A program made the translations under genes and the position numbers. Below, piece by piece: positions 26,839 through 36,061 of a stretch of 64,000 nucleotides of DNA (the stretch's first letter is position 1; every line of letters starts with the position of its first letter). The DNA is from Candidatus Wolfebacteria bacterium GW2011_GWE2_44_13 (lineage in GTDB: Bacteria > Patescibacteria > Paceibacteria > UBA6257 > UBA9933), in NCBI GenBank assembly GCA_001000675.1, contig LCHW01000001.1:496809-560808 (forward strand). Reading direction: 5' to 3'. The notes beneath the pieces are model-generated. The model was not told the DNA's origin. It was given only the letters and a program-made list of their open reading frames with translations, and searched no databases.

Positions 26839-28647
26839 TTACTTATATCCCTCCGCTTGAATAGTGAATGCATTATGGTATTTACCCTTTAGCGCCATTA
26901 GCTCCTCGTGGCTCCCACTTTCCGCGATTGATCCATTGTCCATTACGTATATCTTATCCGCGTTGCGTACTGTCGAAAATCTATGCGAAATTGTGATAAC
27001 CGTTTTGTCTTTGAAAAATTCGTAAATCTGTCCAAATATTTCAGCCTCCGAAACTGCATCAATTGAGGCGGTCGGCTCGTCAAATATTACTACCGGCGAA
27101 TTGCGATAGAAGAAGCGGGCAATTGCAATCTTTTGCCACTGGCCCGTGCTCGGGCGCGTACCCCCTTTAAACTTTTCATCAAGTACCTGATCGTATCCGT
27201 TCGTATAATCGTCGATAAACGAACTTACATTCGCTCTGCTCGCCGCCAATTTCATCCTTGCTTCATTTGGCTCTATATGTGAGTCACCTAAAAGAATATT
27301 TTCTTTAAGCGTAAGCGAGCCATATGTATTGTAGTCCTGAAACAATACTCCTAACTTTTTATACCAACTATCTATCTTTATATTATTTATGTTCTCGTCG
27401 TTTAGATAAATACCGCCCTCCTCCACTTTGTAAAATCTACTTAACAGTTTTACTAATGTGGTTTTCCCTGCACCGTTTTCTCCAACGATTGCAATTTTCT
27501 CTCCCGATTTTATTTCAAGATCTAGGCCATTTATCACATATCGATCTGAATTAGGGTATTTAAAGTTAACCCCCTTAAATACCATACTCGGCGCGACCCC
27601 GCCTTCTTCTATTGCAACATTTCCGTCAGCAACCATCGACTTCATATCAAATACTTCTTTAACTTCACTGATCCGCATGCACTGCTCGTATAGCGCACTA
27701 TAACGGCCCCCCACTTGGGAAAAATTATTTACAAATATATCCAACGATCGCATTTGGAATGTCACATCTCCGATTGAAATAAACCTACTGAAGAAATTTT
27801 TGAATATGCTAAAGTACCCAAAAATACTCGCCCCTACAGTCAACACTTTAAACGAAAATCCGAACAACTCCCTTCTCTTAATGATTGCAAACTCTTCTTT
27901 TGCATATCGATCCGCAAAAGTCTTGAATACATTACTTAAATACTTATATGCGGAAGTTATTGTTATTTCCTGAAGATTCACTGTTTCTATTAATGCACCG
28001 GATACAGAATTTGCCCTCCTCCTATTTTCTGTCTCTCTACGGAATAGTTGCCAATGTTTCCGTACATAATATTTATTGGAATAAAAACCAGGTATCATCG
28101 CAACAAATACCACTAAGACCACCCATGGCATTATTTTTATGACCACAGCTGTTGCAACAATAAGCACTACTATACGCGCGATAAATTCAATCGCTCCACG
28201 AAAGTGGTCACTTAAATTACCCAACATTTCTTTCGCCCGCTGTATTTTATTCACGACCTCTGGATTTTCCAACGTTTGAATACCCAGCGCATGAATATGT
28301 TTATAAAGCACCATTGGTGATTTAAAACTTGACGCGCTCGTCAGTACTCTTCCGAAATATGCTCTCGTAGATTGCGCTGCGGATATAAACAAATTATAAC
28401 TAAGCAACAAGCCCAACATCGGAAAAATCTCGTTTGGGCTTACGTGAGTGGTAGCAATCCTTATAACATCATCAAGTAATAAGGCAAAAATATATGCGTT
28501 GATTACCGGCGATACTTCTATAAGAATAGCAAGTACAATTTCAACTATAGCCGCCGTTGGCGCCAATTTTATGTTATACGCGACAAGCCATCTTAATGTG
28601 CCGAGAAACTGCCCAAACGATAATTTTTTATCTTTATCTTCTTCCAT
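26839..28647 (-). CDS. ABC exporter (fused membrane and ATPase domains)
   Basis: 602 aa. A type IV-like exporter half-transporter: six membrane helices (about 25-320) and an ABC domain. Walker A GENGAGKTTL, Q-loop LFQDYNTY, Walker B VVIFDEPTASID and the H-loop in TISHRFSTV are intact. The signature is PSTGQWQKIAIAR, not LSGGQ: the Ser and the last GQ are kept, the others changed. It acts as a dimer; the substrate is unknown (lipid, peptide or drug). No partner gene lies next to it, so it is probably a homodimer. Confidence 0.92.
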   Translation of the reverse strand: MEEDKDKKLSFGQFLGTLRWLVAYNIKLAPTAAIVEIVLAILIEVSPVINAYIFALLLDDVIRIATTHVSPNEIFPMLGLLLSYNLFISAAQSTRAYFGRVLTSASSFKSPMVLYKHIHALGIQTLENPEVVNKIQRAKEMLGNLSDHFRGAIEFIARIVVLIVATAVVIKIMPWVVLVVFVAMIPGFYSNKYYVRKHWQLFRRETENRRRANSVSGALIETVNLQEITITSAYKYLSNVFKTFADRYAKEEFAIIKRRELFGFSFKVLTVGASIFGYFSIFKNFFSRFISIGDVTFQMRSLDIFVNNFSQVGGRYSALYEQCMRISEVKEVFDMKSMVADGNVAIEEGGVAPSMVFKGVNFKYPNSDRYVINGLDLEIKSGEKIAIVGENGAGKTTLVKLLSRFYKVEEGGIYLNDENINNIKIDSWYKKLGVLFQDYNTYGSLTLKENILLGDSHIEPNEARMKLAASRANVSSFIDDYTNGYDQVLDEKFKGGTRPSTGQWQKIAIARFFYRNSPVVIFDEPTASIDAVSEAEIFGQIYEFFKDKTVITISHRFSTVRNADKIYVMDNGSIAESGSHEELMALKGKYHNAFTIQAEGYK

Positions 28648-28676
28648 AATTTAGAAATTATACCACATCTAATAGA

Positions 28677-28752
28677 TTCCCGCCGGAGTTTTACCCTGAG
28701 CTATGCGGTGAGCTTGGCGAACCGCTGTCGAATGGGCGGGAATGACAGGGTG
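28677..28752. repeat. REP-like dispersed element
   Basis: A copy of the TTCCCGCC ... GGGCGGGAATGACA type repeat with TGAGCTATGCGG-like interior, in the gap between the ABC exporter and the RNase H gene. Confidence 0.65.
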
Positions 28753-28763
28753 AGGAGGTGTAT

Positions 28764-29372
28764 TCATCGATGAAACCCTAAATCCGCAGGATTATCGTCC
28801 CCTGATATATGTTGCACGCTGCCGCCGGCTGCCTCGAACTCATCGCGGAGTTTTTTTACCGCAAACGCGAGCGTGCGCGTTTCAGGTGCGATACCCTCAA
28901 CTTTAATCCTTCCTTTTGACCAATATTCGATAATAATTTTACTATCTCCGAACACTCGTAGCTCCCCCTCTTGTAATGCCAGCTCAATTGCATACTTACA
29001 TGCAAGCAGTTCGCCGTAGTTGTTTGTTTTTTCTTTGCTTAATAAATGCTTACCGTGTTCGTTGATAAACTCTTTTGCAATTACTTTTTGCAACAAGTCT
29101 TTTCCTGCTTCATCGGTTACGCTTATTTCCACGCCAAAGCCACGTCCTGTTCCTGCGTCAAAATAAATACCTTTCTCTATTTCTTTTTTCACTTTCACTT
29201 CATAGTGCGCGCCTAAGCGCAACCACTCCTCTGCCTCTTGTCGTGTTTTAAATCCTTTATACCGAGCATCGTGCTTGCCCGATACAATTTCCTTACATAC
29301 ATCCCAATCGTCCGTTATTCCGTGCGCACCAATCGATGCAACATTGTATGCGTAGTATTTTTTTGGTTTCAT
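28764..29372 (-). CDS. RNase H with viroplasmin-like N-terminal domain
   Basis: 202 aa from ATG 29372 (the upstream ATG overlaps the NERD gene). Residues 1-52 resemble the caulimovirus viroplasmin/RNase H hybrid-binding domain (KYYAYNVA; KGFKTRQEAEEWL). The RNase H part has Asp in IYFDAGTG, Glu in NNYGELLACKYAI, Asp in FGDSKIIIEYW and a final Asp region GDDNPADLG. It degrades RNA in RNA-DNA hybrids. A conserved final His is not obvious. Confidence 0.88.
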   Translation of the reverse strand: MKPKKYYAYNVASIGAHGITDDWDVCKEIVSGKHDARYKGFKTRQEAEEWLRLGAHYEVKVKKEIEKGIYFDAGTGRGFGVEISVTDEAGKDLLQKVIAKEFINEHGKHLLSKEKTNNYGELLACKYAIELALQEGELRVFGDSKIIIEYWSKGRIKVEGIAPETRTLAFAVKKLRDEFEAAGGSVQHISGDDNPADLGFHR

Positions 29373-29376
29373 AGTA

Positions 29377-30060
29377 TTAATTTTCTCGCACCGCGGTTCT
29401 AATTGCATCAGTAATTCGTTCAACTTCATCAGTCGTCAATTGTTGCACTTCTTGTCGTTCGATAAGTCGAACAAGTTGATCAACACCCACCACATACGCG
29501 TCTTCTGCTTTGTTTAATTCAATCCCTGTTTTCGCATGGGGGCTCGAAAATACCACGACAGGTTGTATATGGAGTGTTTTAGGAATGCGCCGTTTCAGCG
29601 CATCTTTTAATGCGTACGTTGCTCCCCATACCTGTCGAATGAAATTTTTATCGAATGGTTTTCCGTCGCGGAGCAGTCTTCCACCTTCAATCTTTATACG
29701 TCCTTTATGGCTCTTTACTTCGATTACCCATGTGCCTGTTGGTCCAACCACCACAAAGTCCATATCTCCTTTATTCCCAATCACGACGCTTCCAAGTACG
29801 CGAAACCGATGGTCTAACCCGCGTAAGACTGTTCGTACCACCATTTCTCCTCCTGCTCCTTGCATACGTACGCGAATATCGCGTACTACATTTAATAATA
29901 GCTTCAATAGAATACCTATAATAATCACGTGCACTGCCAATGCCGCGCCCGACCCGCCAAGAAGTACATATAACGGCTCTACGATACTCGCTCCGATAAG
30001 CACAACGATAAACGCAGCCTTACCAATATTTTTCCCAATTTGTTTTTCGTTATGCGCCAT
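29377..30060 (-). CDS. Membrane-anchored NERD nuclease-like protein
   Basis: 227 aa. Two N-terminal membrane helices (about 15-60) are followed by a NERD domain: FRVLGSVVIGNKGDMDFVVV and WVIEVKSHKG carry the D...E-x-K catalytic pattern of the PD-(D/E)xK fold. The C-terminal part ends with a helical stretch. It lies 4 bp before the RNase H gene, so both may act on nucleic acid, for example incoming DNA at the membrane. This is inference. Confidence 0.85.
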   Translation of the reverse strand: MAHNEKQIGKNIGKAAFIVVLIGASIVEPLYVLLGGSGAALAVHVIIIGILLKLLLNVVRDIRVRMQGAGGEMVVRTVLRGLDHRFRVLGSVVIGNKGDMDFVVVGPTGTWVIEVKSHKGRIKIEGGRLLRDGKPFDKNFIRQVWGATYALKDALKRRIPKTLHIQPVVVFSSPHAKTGIELNKAEDAYVVGVDQLVRLIERQEVQQLTTDEVERITDAIRTAVREN

Positions 30061-30111
30061 ATGTTTCAGTATATCGAGTATCGCTTATTTTTCCAACAAT
30101 CAAAACAGGAG

Positions 30112-30127
30112 TATACTTATATACATG
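30112..30127 (+). promoter_or_regulatory. Leaderless start of the Mg ATPase gene
   Basis: TATACT (30112-30117) lies 7 nt before ATG 30125. An AGGAG upstream of the -10 would not be transcribed. Confidence 0.55.
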
Positions 30128-32599
30128 AAACGCACTGCTCCTTCTCCCGCACAATCAACTGGGCTTACTTCTTCCGAGGCGCGCAAGCGATTGGCGCAAT
30201 ACGGCGACAATACTATCTACAAGAAAAAGCGACTTCGGCCAATTGTTGTGTTCTTAGAGAAATTTAATAGCCCGCTTCTTATCATCCTTATTGTTGCAGC
30301 TATTATTGCATTCTTTCTTGGAGAGCGCGTTAATTCGATCATTATCCTCCTTATGGTCGTTCTTTCGGCTATTTTGGATTTTGTAAATTCATACCGATCA
30401 GAAAAAGCTGTTTCTCGCCTTACCTCGCGCGTTGCAACCTCTGCCACCGTAGTGCGCGATGGCATACCACAGGAAATTGATTTTTCTCTCCTCGTCCCGG
30501 GTGATGTTATTTTTCTTTCTGCAGGAGACGTTGTTCCTGCTGATGCAGAAGTCACCCAAGCCGAAGACTTCTTTGTGAATCAAGCCACGCTAACGGGAGA
30601 ATCATTCCCCGTCGAAAAGCACCCCCTTTCCACAACTGACCACCCTATTATTTTTATGGGTACGAGCGTCGTTACGGGAACAGCAACCGCAACTGTTGTT
30701 ATGACTGGTTCAATGACTGAATTTGGCAAGATTGCTAAACGACTTAGCCAAGAAGCGCCGGAATCTAGCTTTGATACAGCCATTAAAAACTTTAGTTATT
30801 TCATAATGAAAGTAACTATCGTGCTCGTCCTGCTTGTTTTTCTGATTCATATATTTCTCGGGCATACTATGTTTACGACGTTTCTCTTTGCCGTAGCAAT
30901 TGCCGTAGGTATTACACCCGAGCTCCTCCCTGTTATTATTTCTGTTTCCTTGAGCCGTGGATCCATGATCATGGCTAAGAAGGACGTTATCGTAAAACAT
31001 CTTCCCGCCATTCAAAATTTCGGCAGTATGAATGTTTTATGCACGGATAAAACAGGAACGCTTACTGAAGACAAGATTGTTATGGTTAACTATCTTGATA
31101 CCTTTGGCGAAGTTTACGAGCCAATTCTCTTCTATTCATATATCACCACGGCACTCCATTCTGGCATTCGCAGTCCGCTCGACACTGCTATCGCAGAGCA
31201 TAAACAATTTGATATTTCTGCCTATACAAAAATTGACGAGATTCCCTTTGATTTTGAACGCAAGCGCGGCAGCCTCGTTATCGAACACGATAGCAAGGGT
31301 ATTCTTGTCACTAAGGGTACTCCTGAAGACGTTCTCTCTATCTCTACTGCGTGCGAACGAAGTGGAGCGAATTGTGCATTCTCTCCCGATCTTGTGCGCG
31401 CTGCGCATGAGCGTTATCAGCAGCTTAGTGCCGAAGGATATCGCGTCCTTGCGGTTGCTACGCGCGAAATTACACTGACGGAAGAAGTGTACACAAAAGA
31501 CGCTGAACACGATATGACGTTTCTTGGATTTATTATTTTTCTCGATCCTCCCAAAGCAACTGCCGCCGAAGCTGTTCGCGATTTGCATGAGCTTGGTGTA
31601 GAAATAAAAATCCTTACGGGTGACAGCGACATTCTTACCAAAAAGATTTGTCTTGATATTGGCCTTCCTGTGCGCGGTATCGTTACGGGAACAGACGTTG
31701 CACAAATGAATGATGCAGAGCTTATGCATCGCGCAACCACAACCACTATTTTTGCACGCATTAATCCTGAGCAAAAGGAACGCATTATTCTTGCGCTTAA
31801 ACGCGGCGGGGCTGTTGTTGGCTATCTTGGCGACGGCATCAATGACGCACCCGCTCTTCGTGCTGCTGATGTAAGTATTTCCGTGAACAACGCCGTTGAC
31901 GTTGCAAAAGAAACGGCAAGTATTATTTTGCTTCGTAAAAGTTTGCGTGCATTGCGCGATGGTGTTATCGAGGGCCGTAAAACGTTCCACAACACAACGA
32001 AATATATTCTTATGGGGTTGAGCTCTAACTTTGGGAATATGCTCTCCATGACCGCGGTATCGTTGTTTATTCCGTTTCTTCCTATGCTTCCGGCACAAAT
32101 TCTCTTGAATAACTTCCTCTATGATTCATCTCAAATTACGCTCCCTACCGATACGGTTGATGCTACAGATATTCGCATGCCACCAAAGTGGGATATTCAT
32201 TTCTTGAAGCGGTTCATGCTTGTCTTTGGACTTATTAGTACGTTCTTCGATTTTATCACGTTTGGCTTTCTCTTCTTCGTTTTTAAGCTTTCGGAAAGCC
32301 AATTTCAAACAGGGTGGTTTATTGAATCCCTTGCAACACAAGTGTTCGTAATTTATATCATCCGCACTAAAAAAATTCCGTTTCTCGAAAGCGCGCCAGG
32401 GCCACTCCTTTTTGCTACGACTTTCGCCGCCGTTCTTATTGGATGGATTATTCCATTCACCTCCCTTGGCGATTACTTCCTCTTTGAATCGCTTCCTCTG
32501 CAAGTAATTATCGGTATTGTTTCCATCGCGGTTGTATATCTCATTGCCGTTGAATTTGCTAAGCGCATATTCTATCGACGTATGGCAGCTACATCATAA
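30125..32599 (+). CDS. mgtA: P-type Mg2+ transport ATPase (MgtA-like, type IIIB)
   Basis: 824 aa from ATG 30125 (a longer frame upstream overlaps NERD and is rejected). It imports Mg2+ across the membrane using ATP. Motifs: LTGES (A domain, near residue 155), phosphorylation site LCTDKTGTLTED, GDGINDAPAL and ten or so helices. Type IIIB marks over other P-types are ESSFDTAIKNFSYFI, GITPELLPVII, VKHLPAIQNFGSM and YDSSQITLPTD. Length is close to that of MgtA (about 900), a little short at the N-terminus. Confidence 0.93.
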   Translation: MKRTAPSPAQSTGLTSSEARKRLAQYGDNTIYKKKRLRPIVVFLEKFNSPLLIILIVAAIIAFFLGERVNSIIILLMVVLSAILDFVNSYRSEKAVSRLTSRVATSATVVRDGIPQEIDFSLLVPGDVIFLSAGDVVPADAEVTQAEDFFVNQATLTGESFPVEKHPLSTTDHPIIFMGTSVVTGTATATVVMTGSMTEFGKIAKRLSQEAPESSFDTAIKNFSYFIMKVTIVLVLLVFLIHIFLGHTMFTTFLFAVAIAVGITPELLPVIISVSLSRGSMIMAKKDVIVKHLPAIQNFGSMNVLCTDKTGTLTEDKIVMVNYLDTFGEVYEPILFYSYITTALHSGIRSPLDTAIAEHKQFDISAYTKIDEIPFDFERKRGSLVIEHDSKGILVTKGTPEDVLSISTACERSGANCAFSPDLVRAAHERYQQLSAEGYRVLAVATREITLTEEVYTKDAEHDMTFLGFIIFLDPPKATAAEAVRDLHELGVEIKILTGDSDILTKKICLDIGLPVRGIVTGTDVAQMNDAELMHRATTTTIFARINPEQKERIILALKRGGAVVGYLGDGINDAPALRAADVSISVNNAVDVAKETASIILLRKSLRALRDGVIEGRKTFHNTTKYILMGLSSNFGNMLSMTAVSLFIPFLPMLPAQILLNNFLYDSSQITLPTDTVDATDIRMPPKWDIHFLKRFMLVFGLISTFFDFITFGFLFFVFKLSESQFQTGWFIESLATQVFVIYIIRTKKIPFLESAPGPLLFATTFAAVLIGWIIPFTSLGDYFLFESLPLQVIIGIVSIAVVYLIAVEFAKRIFYRRMAATS

Positions 32600-32614
32600 T
32601 GACATTAATAAAAA

Positions 32615-32645
32615 CGTACGCCCTAGGGCGTACGATTTTATTATT
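32615..32645. terminator. Terminator between the Mg ATPase and convergent small gene
   Basis: CGTACGCCC-TA-GGGCGTACG with ATTTTATTATT on the plus strand. Confidence 0.85.
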
Positions 32646-32650
32646 GTGTA

Positions 32651-32860
32651 TTAATTCCACTCCCCTGCCTCCATGCGCATTTTGATTTCTTCGTTGAGCA
32701 TTGCAATATGCTTTTTATCATCCTCGAGTATCTGCTTTAGTGCATCCACACTATGACACTGCACTTTTTCTGCGTCTTCGATATAGTGCTTTTCAAGACG
32801 CCACACGGTATCTAACTTTGTATGCAATAACTTTAATAAATCGTAGTTGATGTTTTTCAT
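32651..32860 (-). CDS. Small helical protein next to hemerythrin
   Basis: 69 aa, charged and wholly helical in appearance (LHTKLDTVWRLEKHYIED; KQILEDDKKHIAMLNEEIKM). No known family. It lies 27 bp downstream of the hemerythrin gene and is probably co-transcribed. It might be a partner or a regulator of hemerythrin; this is inference. Confidence 0.6.
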   Translation of the reverse strand: MKNINYDLLKLLHTKLDTVWRLEKHYIEDAEKVQCHSVDALKQILEDDKKHIAMLNEEIKMRMEAGEWN

Positions 32861-32887
32861 AATTGTTATATTGATTAGTATGTTTAT

Positions 32888-33295
32888 TTAGCACAACCCA
32901 TGCTCATGGAAACAATCTACGTATTTTTTATCGGTTTCCATAATATGCCCAATAATCCAGCCTTCTAGAAATTCGACCATTTCGCTTGCCATTTCCACAT
33001 CTCCCTCGTGATAGCGGCTTTCAAAGTCTGCAACCGTTGCCGCAAGATCACGATGTCGCTCCTTATGATCCTCGGTATATTCGTAGTTGAATTCTTCAAA
33101 ATACTTTTCCTCGGTGGCAAAGTGGTTTGCGGTATGTGCTACTAGCTTTGCGATAACACCCCCAATTTTATGCCCTGTATCTAGTGAGCTAATTGCTTCA
33201 AACATTTCGTCTAGCAGGCCAAAAAAATGCTTGTGCTGCTCGTCGATTAATTCCACACCAACGCTATATTCATCTGTCCATTTAATATGTGCCAT
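32888..33295 (-). CDS. Bacteriohemerythrin
   Basis: 135 aa. A four-helix bundle binding a di-iron site and O2. Iron ligands by pattern: His near residue 22 (IDEQHKHFFGLLDE), His and Glu in HTANHFATEEKYFEEF, the HxxxH in DHKERHRD, and the His-Asp region in GHIMETDKKYV. The length is that of single-domain hemerythrins. In a cell without visible respiration genes it may store, sense or remove oxygen. Confidence 0.93.
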   Translation of the reverse strand: MAHIKWTDEYSVGVELIDEQHKHFFGLLDEMFEAISSLDTGHKIGGVIAKLVAHTANHFATEEKYFEEFNYEYTEDHKERHRDLAATVADFESRYHEGDVEMASEMVEFLEGWIIGHIMETDKKYVDCFHEHGLC

Positions 33296-33389
33296 ACCAG
33301 TAATTTTATTTAGTATACCATAGGTGCCCTATCCATTGCATCTCTATTATGAATACGCTACCATATACAGCATCACTCTCATTATTATC

Positions 33390-33800
33390 ATGAAACGCAC
33401 ACAAACAAAGCAGCCGTTTACTGTTCGTCGCGCAGCAGCTGGAGCAGGACTTGGCTTGTTCGCAACCGCTCCCATCAAAAAAGGGGCTTTCATCATAGAA
33501 TATACCGGCGAGAAAATAACCAACGCAGAGGCTGATCGCCGCGGTGGTCGCTATCTGTTTAACATCAATTCTAAGTGGACCCTTGACGGTAAAGAACACC
33601 ACAATACTGCTCGCTATATCAACCACTCGTGCCAGCCAAATTGTGAATCACGCATTGTCGGCGGTAAGGTAAAAATTTACGCCACTGAAGAAATAATCCC
33701 AGGCGAAGAACTTGCCTATGATTATGGCGAAGAATATTTTGAAGAGTTTCTTAAGCCACACGGATGCCGCTGCGTAAAGTGTCATCACCCTAAAAAATAA
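33390..33800 (+). CDS. SET-domain protein methyltransferase
   Basis: 136 aa from ATG 33390. A compact SET domain: VRRAAAGAGLGLFAT (SAM-binding GxG), the pseudoknot motif YINHSCQPNCE near residue 81, and AYDYGEEYF. A post-SET-like CxC...C (GCRCVKCHHP) closes the protein and could bind zinc with the NHSCxPNC Cys. It methylates lysine in eukaryotes; bacterial homologs may act on ribosomal or nucleoid proteins. The Lys-rich protein at 39261 is a possible but unproven target. Confidence 0.92.
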   Translation: MKRTQTKQPFTVRRAAAGAGLGLFATAPIKKGAFIIEYTGEKITNAEADRRGGRYLFNINSKWTLDGKEHHNTARYINHSCQPNCESRIVGGKVKIYATEEIIPGEELAYDYGEEYFEEFLKPHGCRCVKCHHPKK

Positions 33801-33826
33801 AAGACCTATTGGTCTTTTATTTTTTT
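33792..33826. terminator. Bidirectional terminator between SET and exonuclease III genes
   Basis: AAAAGACC-TATT-GGTCTTTT with long A and T flanks serves both convergent genes. Confidence 0.88.
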
Positions 33827-34575
33827 ACCATAATCCCTACCGGACAATGATCTGACCCTCTTACGCTAGGAAGTATGAACGCTTTTTTAACCCTCGTAGC
33901 AAACATCTTTGAAACAAATACGTAGTCGATGCGCCAGCCTAAATTCCTTTCCCGCGCATTCGCAAAATAAGGCCACCAAGAATAATTACCTCCTTCTTTA
34001 TTCTCCGTGCGAAATGTATCCACGAAACCAAGCTTTTCAAGCGCATCAAGCTTCTCGCGTTCTTCTGGGGTGAACATGATATTCTTCGTGTTTTGTTTTG
34101 GACGTGCTAAATCGAGTTCTGTGTGCGCAATATTCAAATCCCCTATCACAATTACATTTTTACCTTTTAGTTTTTTAAGGTATACCAATAGCGTATCGTA
34201 TACTTCTAGCTTATATGTAAGGTTTCTTTTATCGCGCGCTCCTTGTGGTATATACAATGCAATCACAATAAAATCGTCATAGTCCAATCGCAAAAATCTT
34301 CCCTCACAATCAAATCGCTCCATGCCTAGCGTTGTACTCACCTTGCGCGGTATCTGTTTCGTATATACTGCCACGCCCGCATATCCCTTACGCGTTCCGG
34401 TATTATAATATGCTGTATACCCCTTAATCACCCGCAGTTCTTCGGGAATTTGCTCTTCCTGTAATTTTATTTCCTGTAAACAAACAATGTCTGCCTCCTC
34501 CTTTTTAAACCACTCCAAAAATCCTTTCTTATGTACTGATCGTAATCCGTTTACATTCCAAGAATAAATTTTCAT
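33817..34575 (-). CDS. xthA: Exodeoxyribonuclease III / AP endonuclease
   Basis: 252 aa from ATG 34575. It cuts DNA 5' of abasic sites and has 3'-5' exonuclease activity. Motifs: SWNVNGLRS (Asn near residue 6), CLQEIKL (Glu), YIPQG, GDLNIAHTELD (Asp/Asn), YSWWPY, WRIDYVFVS and SDHCPVGI (His). Length is usual. A TATACT box (34585-34590) lies 9 nt before the start, so the mRNA is probably leaderless. Confidence 0.95.
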   Translation of the reverse strand: MKIYSWNVNGLRSVHKKGFLEWFKKEEADIVCLQEIKLQEEQIPEELRVIKGYTAYYNTGTRKGYAGVAVYTKQIPRKVSTTLGMERFDCEGRFLRLDYDDFIVIALYIPQGARDKRNLTYKLEVYDTLLVYLKKLKGKNVIVIGDLNIAHTELDLARPKQNTKNIMFTPEEREKLDALEKLGFVDTFRTENKEGGNYSWWPYFANARERNLGWRIDYVFVSKMFATRVKKAFILPSVRGSDHCPVGIMVKK

Positions 34576-34590
34576 AGATACTTTAGTATA

Positions 34591-34619
34591 CAAAAATAGC
34601 CGACATACGGCTATTTTTG
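34591..34619 (-). terminator. Intrinsic terminator
   Basis: AAAATAGCCG-ACATA-CGGCTATTTT ends the Cys-repeat gene (stop at 34636), just upstream of the xthA promoter. Confidence 0.85.
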
Positions 34620-34635
34620 TATACGCTTACCGATA

Positions 34636-36042
34636 TTACTTACACTGTCTGCATGCCTCCTGTCCGCGTGGATCCGGAATCATATCGCAGGATGGCACAT
34701 TTGTGAACATACCGCAGGATGGTGCTGGCGCAGCCCCTCCTTGTGGCGATACCGCCCCTGTAGGAGCCGATTGATACCCACCTGCCGCCTCAGGAATCTG
34801 CTGTCTGATACTTTCAGGAATTTGTTGTTGTAGCTCTTTTGGTATTTGCTGTTGCAACTCTTTTGGTATTTGTTGCATCATTTCCTTTGGAATCCCTTGT
34901 GGCGCAGATCCTCCTCCATAGCTACCCCCGCCTTCTTGCATCATTTTTGCACGCATAGTTTCCGCATATTTTTTCATTGCATCTTCAAAACAAAATTGGA
35001 TGCTTGTTCCTATTGCTTGTGTTGGCACTATTTCCTTTGCCATAAGCTTGCGATATGTTTCTGCTCCCATCTTGTTCTCAAAACATGCTTCGACATTTTT
35101 TTGCGCCTCCGGATCAATCCCTGCAAGCCCTTGCTGTATTTTTTCCGTGACGTTTTTAATGTTCTCTTTGTCTTCCTCACTAATCAATCCTTTTTCAATA
35201 CCAAACTGCACACACTCACTTGCGTGGGCTTGATCATTACAATACGTCGCACATGTTTCTTTTGATGTGCATCCTCCAGGGCCCTTCCCGCCGGTTTTCT
35301 TCGCTAGCTCGATATCCTCTTTCGTAGCAAGTCCGGCTGCTTCGGCAAAATTTATACATTCATCAAAATGCTGTTCACTCTTACAATAGCTCTCGCACGA
35401 TTGTTTTGTTTTACATGCCCCTGGCGTTGTGCCTGCCTTCAAGAACGAAGCAATTTTTCTTGCTTCCGCTATTTCATTTGCTGGAAGAATGTCTGCTTTT
35501 TCCGCAAAAACCAAGCATTCATCAAGGTGGTCCGTAGCTGAACAATATAAGTCACACAACTGTTTGTCTGTGCATGTTCCTGGCAGCTTTGCTCCGCCCT
35601 CTAGTGCCTGTGCAACCTTTTTTGCCTGTGCAAGCTCGGCAGGGGGAAGAATACTAAGCTCTTCTGCAAACGATACACACGCTTTTATATTTGCTACATT
35701 ACCTTGGCAGAATTTTTCACATTCCCCGCGCGTTTTGCATTGCCCTGGCGTTTTGCCGGCCACAATTCTTTTAATAACGCGCTCTGACTTTTCTATGTCA
35801 CCCGTACTCAATAATGCGTTCTTTTTTGCAAAATCAATACACGATTGCATATTACCTGTCTGCTCACAATATGTTTCGCAATTTTTCTTATCGCTACAGC
35901 TCCCTAAGTCTGCTATCGGATATGTTATTTTCCCCAACGCGCTATCTGCGCTTTGCAACTGCGCAAATGTTGCTGGGCCAAATAATATGATTCCGCATGC
36001 TATAATCCCGGACACACACAGCACTGTTATGGATTTATACAT
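34636..36042 (-). CDS. Secreted cysteine-repeat protein
   Basis: 468 aa from ATG 36042. Signal peptide (1-27). Then five repeats of about 50 residues, each with four Cys in the order C-x5-C-x3-C and a later C in the next 6-8 residues (SDKKNCETYC; KTRGECEKFC; TDKQLCDLYC; KTKQSCESYC; TSKETCATYC), followed by a helix (FAEKADILPANEI). A helical region with two Cys, a Q/P repeat (MMQQIPKELQQQIPKELQQQ) and a short Cys-rich tail (SCDMIPDPRGQEACRQC) follow. Probably disulfide-bonded outside the cell. The family is not recognised. Confidence 0.78.
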   Translation of the reverse strand: MYKSITVLCVSGIIACGIILFGPATFAQLQSADSALGKITYPIADLGSCSDKKNCETYCEQTGNMQSCIDFAKKNALLSTGDIEKSERVIKRIVAGKTPGQCKTRGECEKFCQGNVANIKACVSFAEELSILPPAELAQAKKVAQALEGGAKLPGTCTDKQLCDLYCSATDHLDECLVFAEKADILPANEIAEARKIASFLKAGTTPGACKTKQSCESYCKSEQHFDECINFAEAAGLATKEDIELAKKTGGKGPGGCTSKETCATYCNDQAHASECVQFGIEKGLISEEDKENIKNVTEKIQQGLAGIDPEAQKNVEACFENKMGAETYRKLMAKEIVPTQAIGTSIQFCFEDAMKKYAETMRAKMMQEGGGSYGGGSAPQGIPKEMMQQIPKELQQQIPKELQQQIPESIRQQIPEAAGGYQSAPTGAVSPQGGAAPAPSCGMFTNVPSCDMIPDPRGQEACRQCK

Positions 36043-36061
36043 AGTAGAGAATGTTGTTATA

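Noticed and set aside
29510..30124. N-terminal extension of the Mg ATPase frame
   Set aside because: It overlaps the NERD gene on the other strand and is low-complexity; the true start is at 30125.
31136..32098. A 320-codon minus-strand frame
   Set aside because: It lies wholly inside the MgtA-like gene, which has complete motifs.
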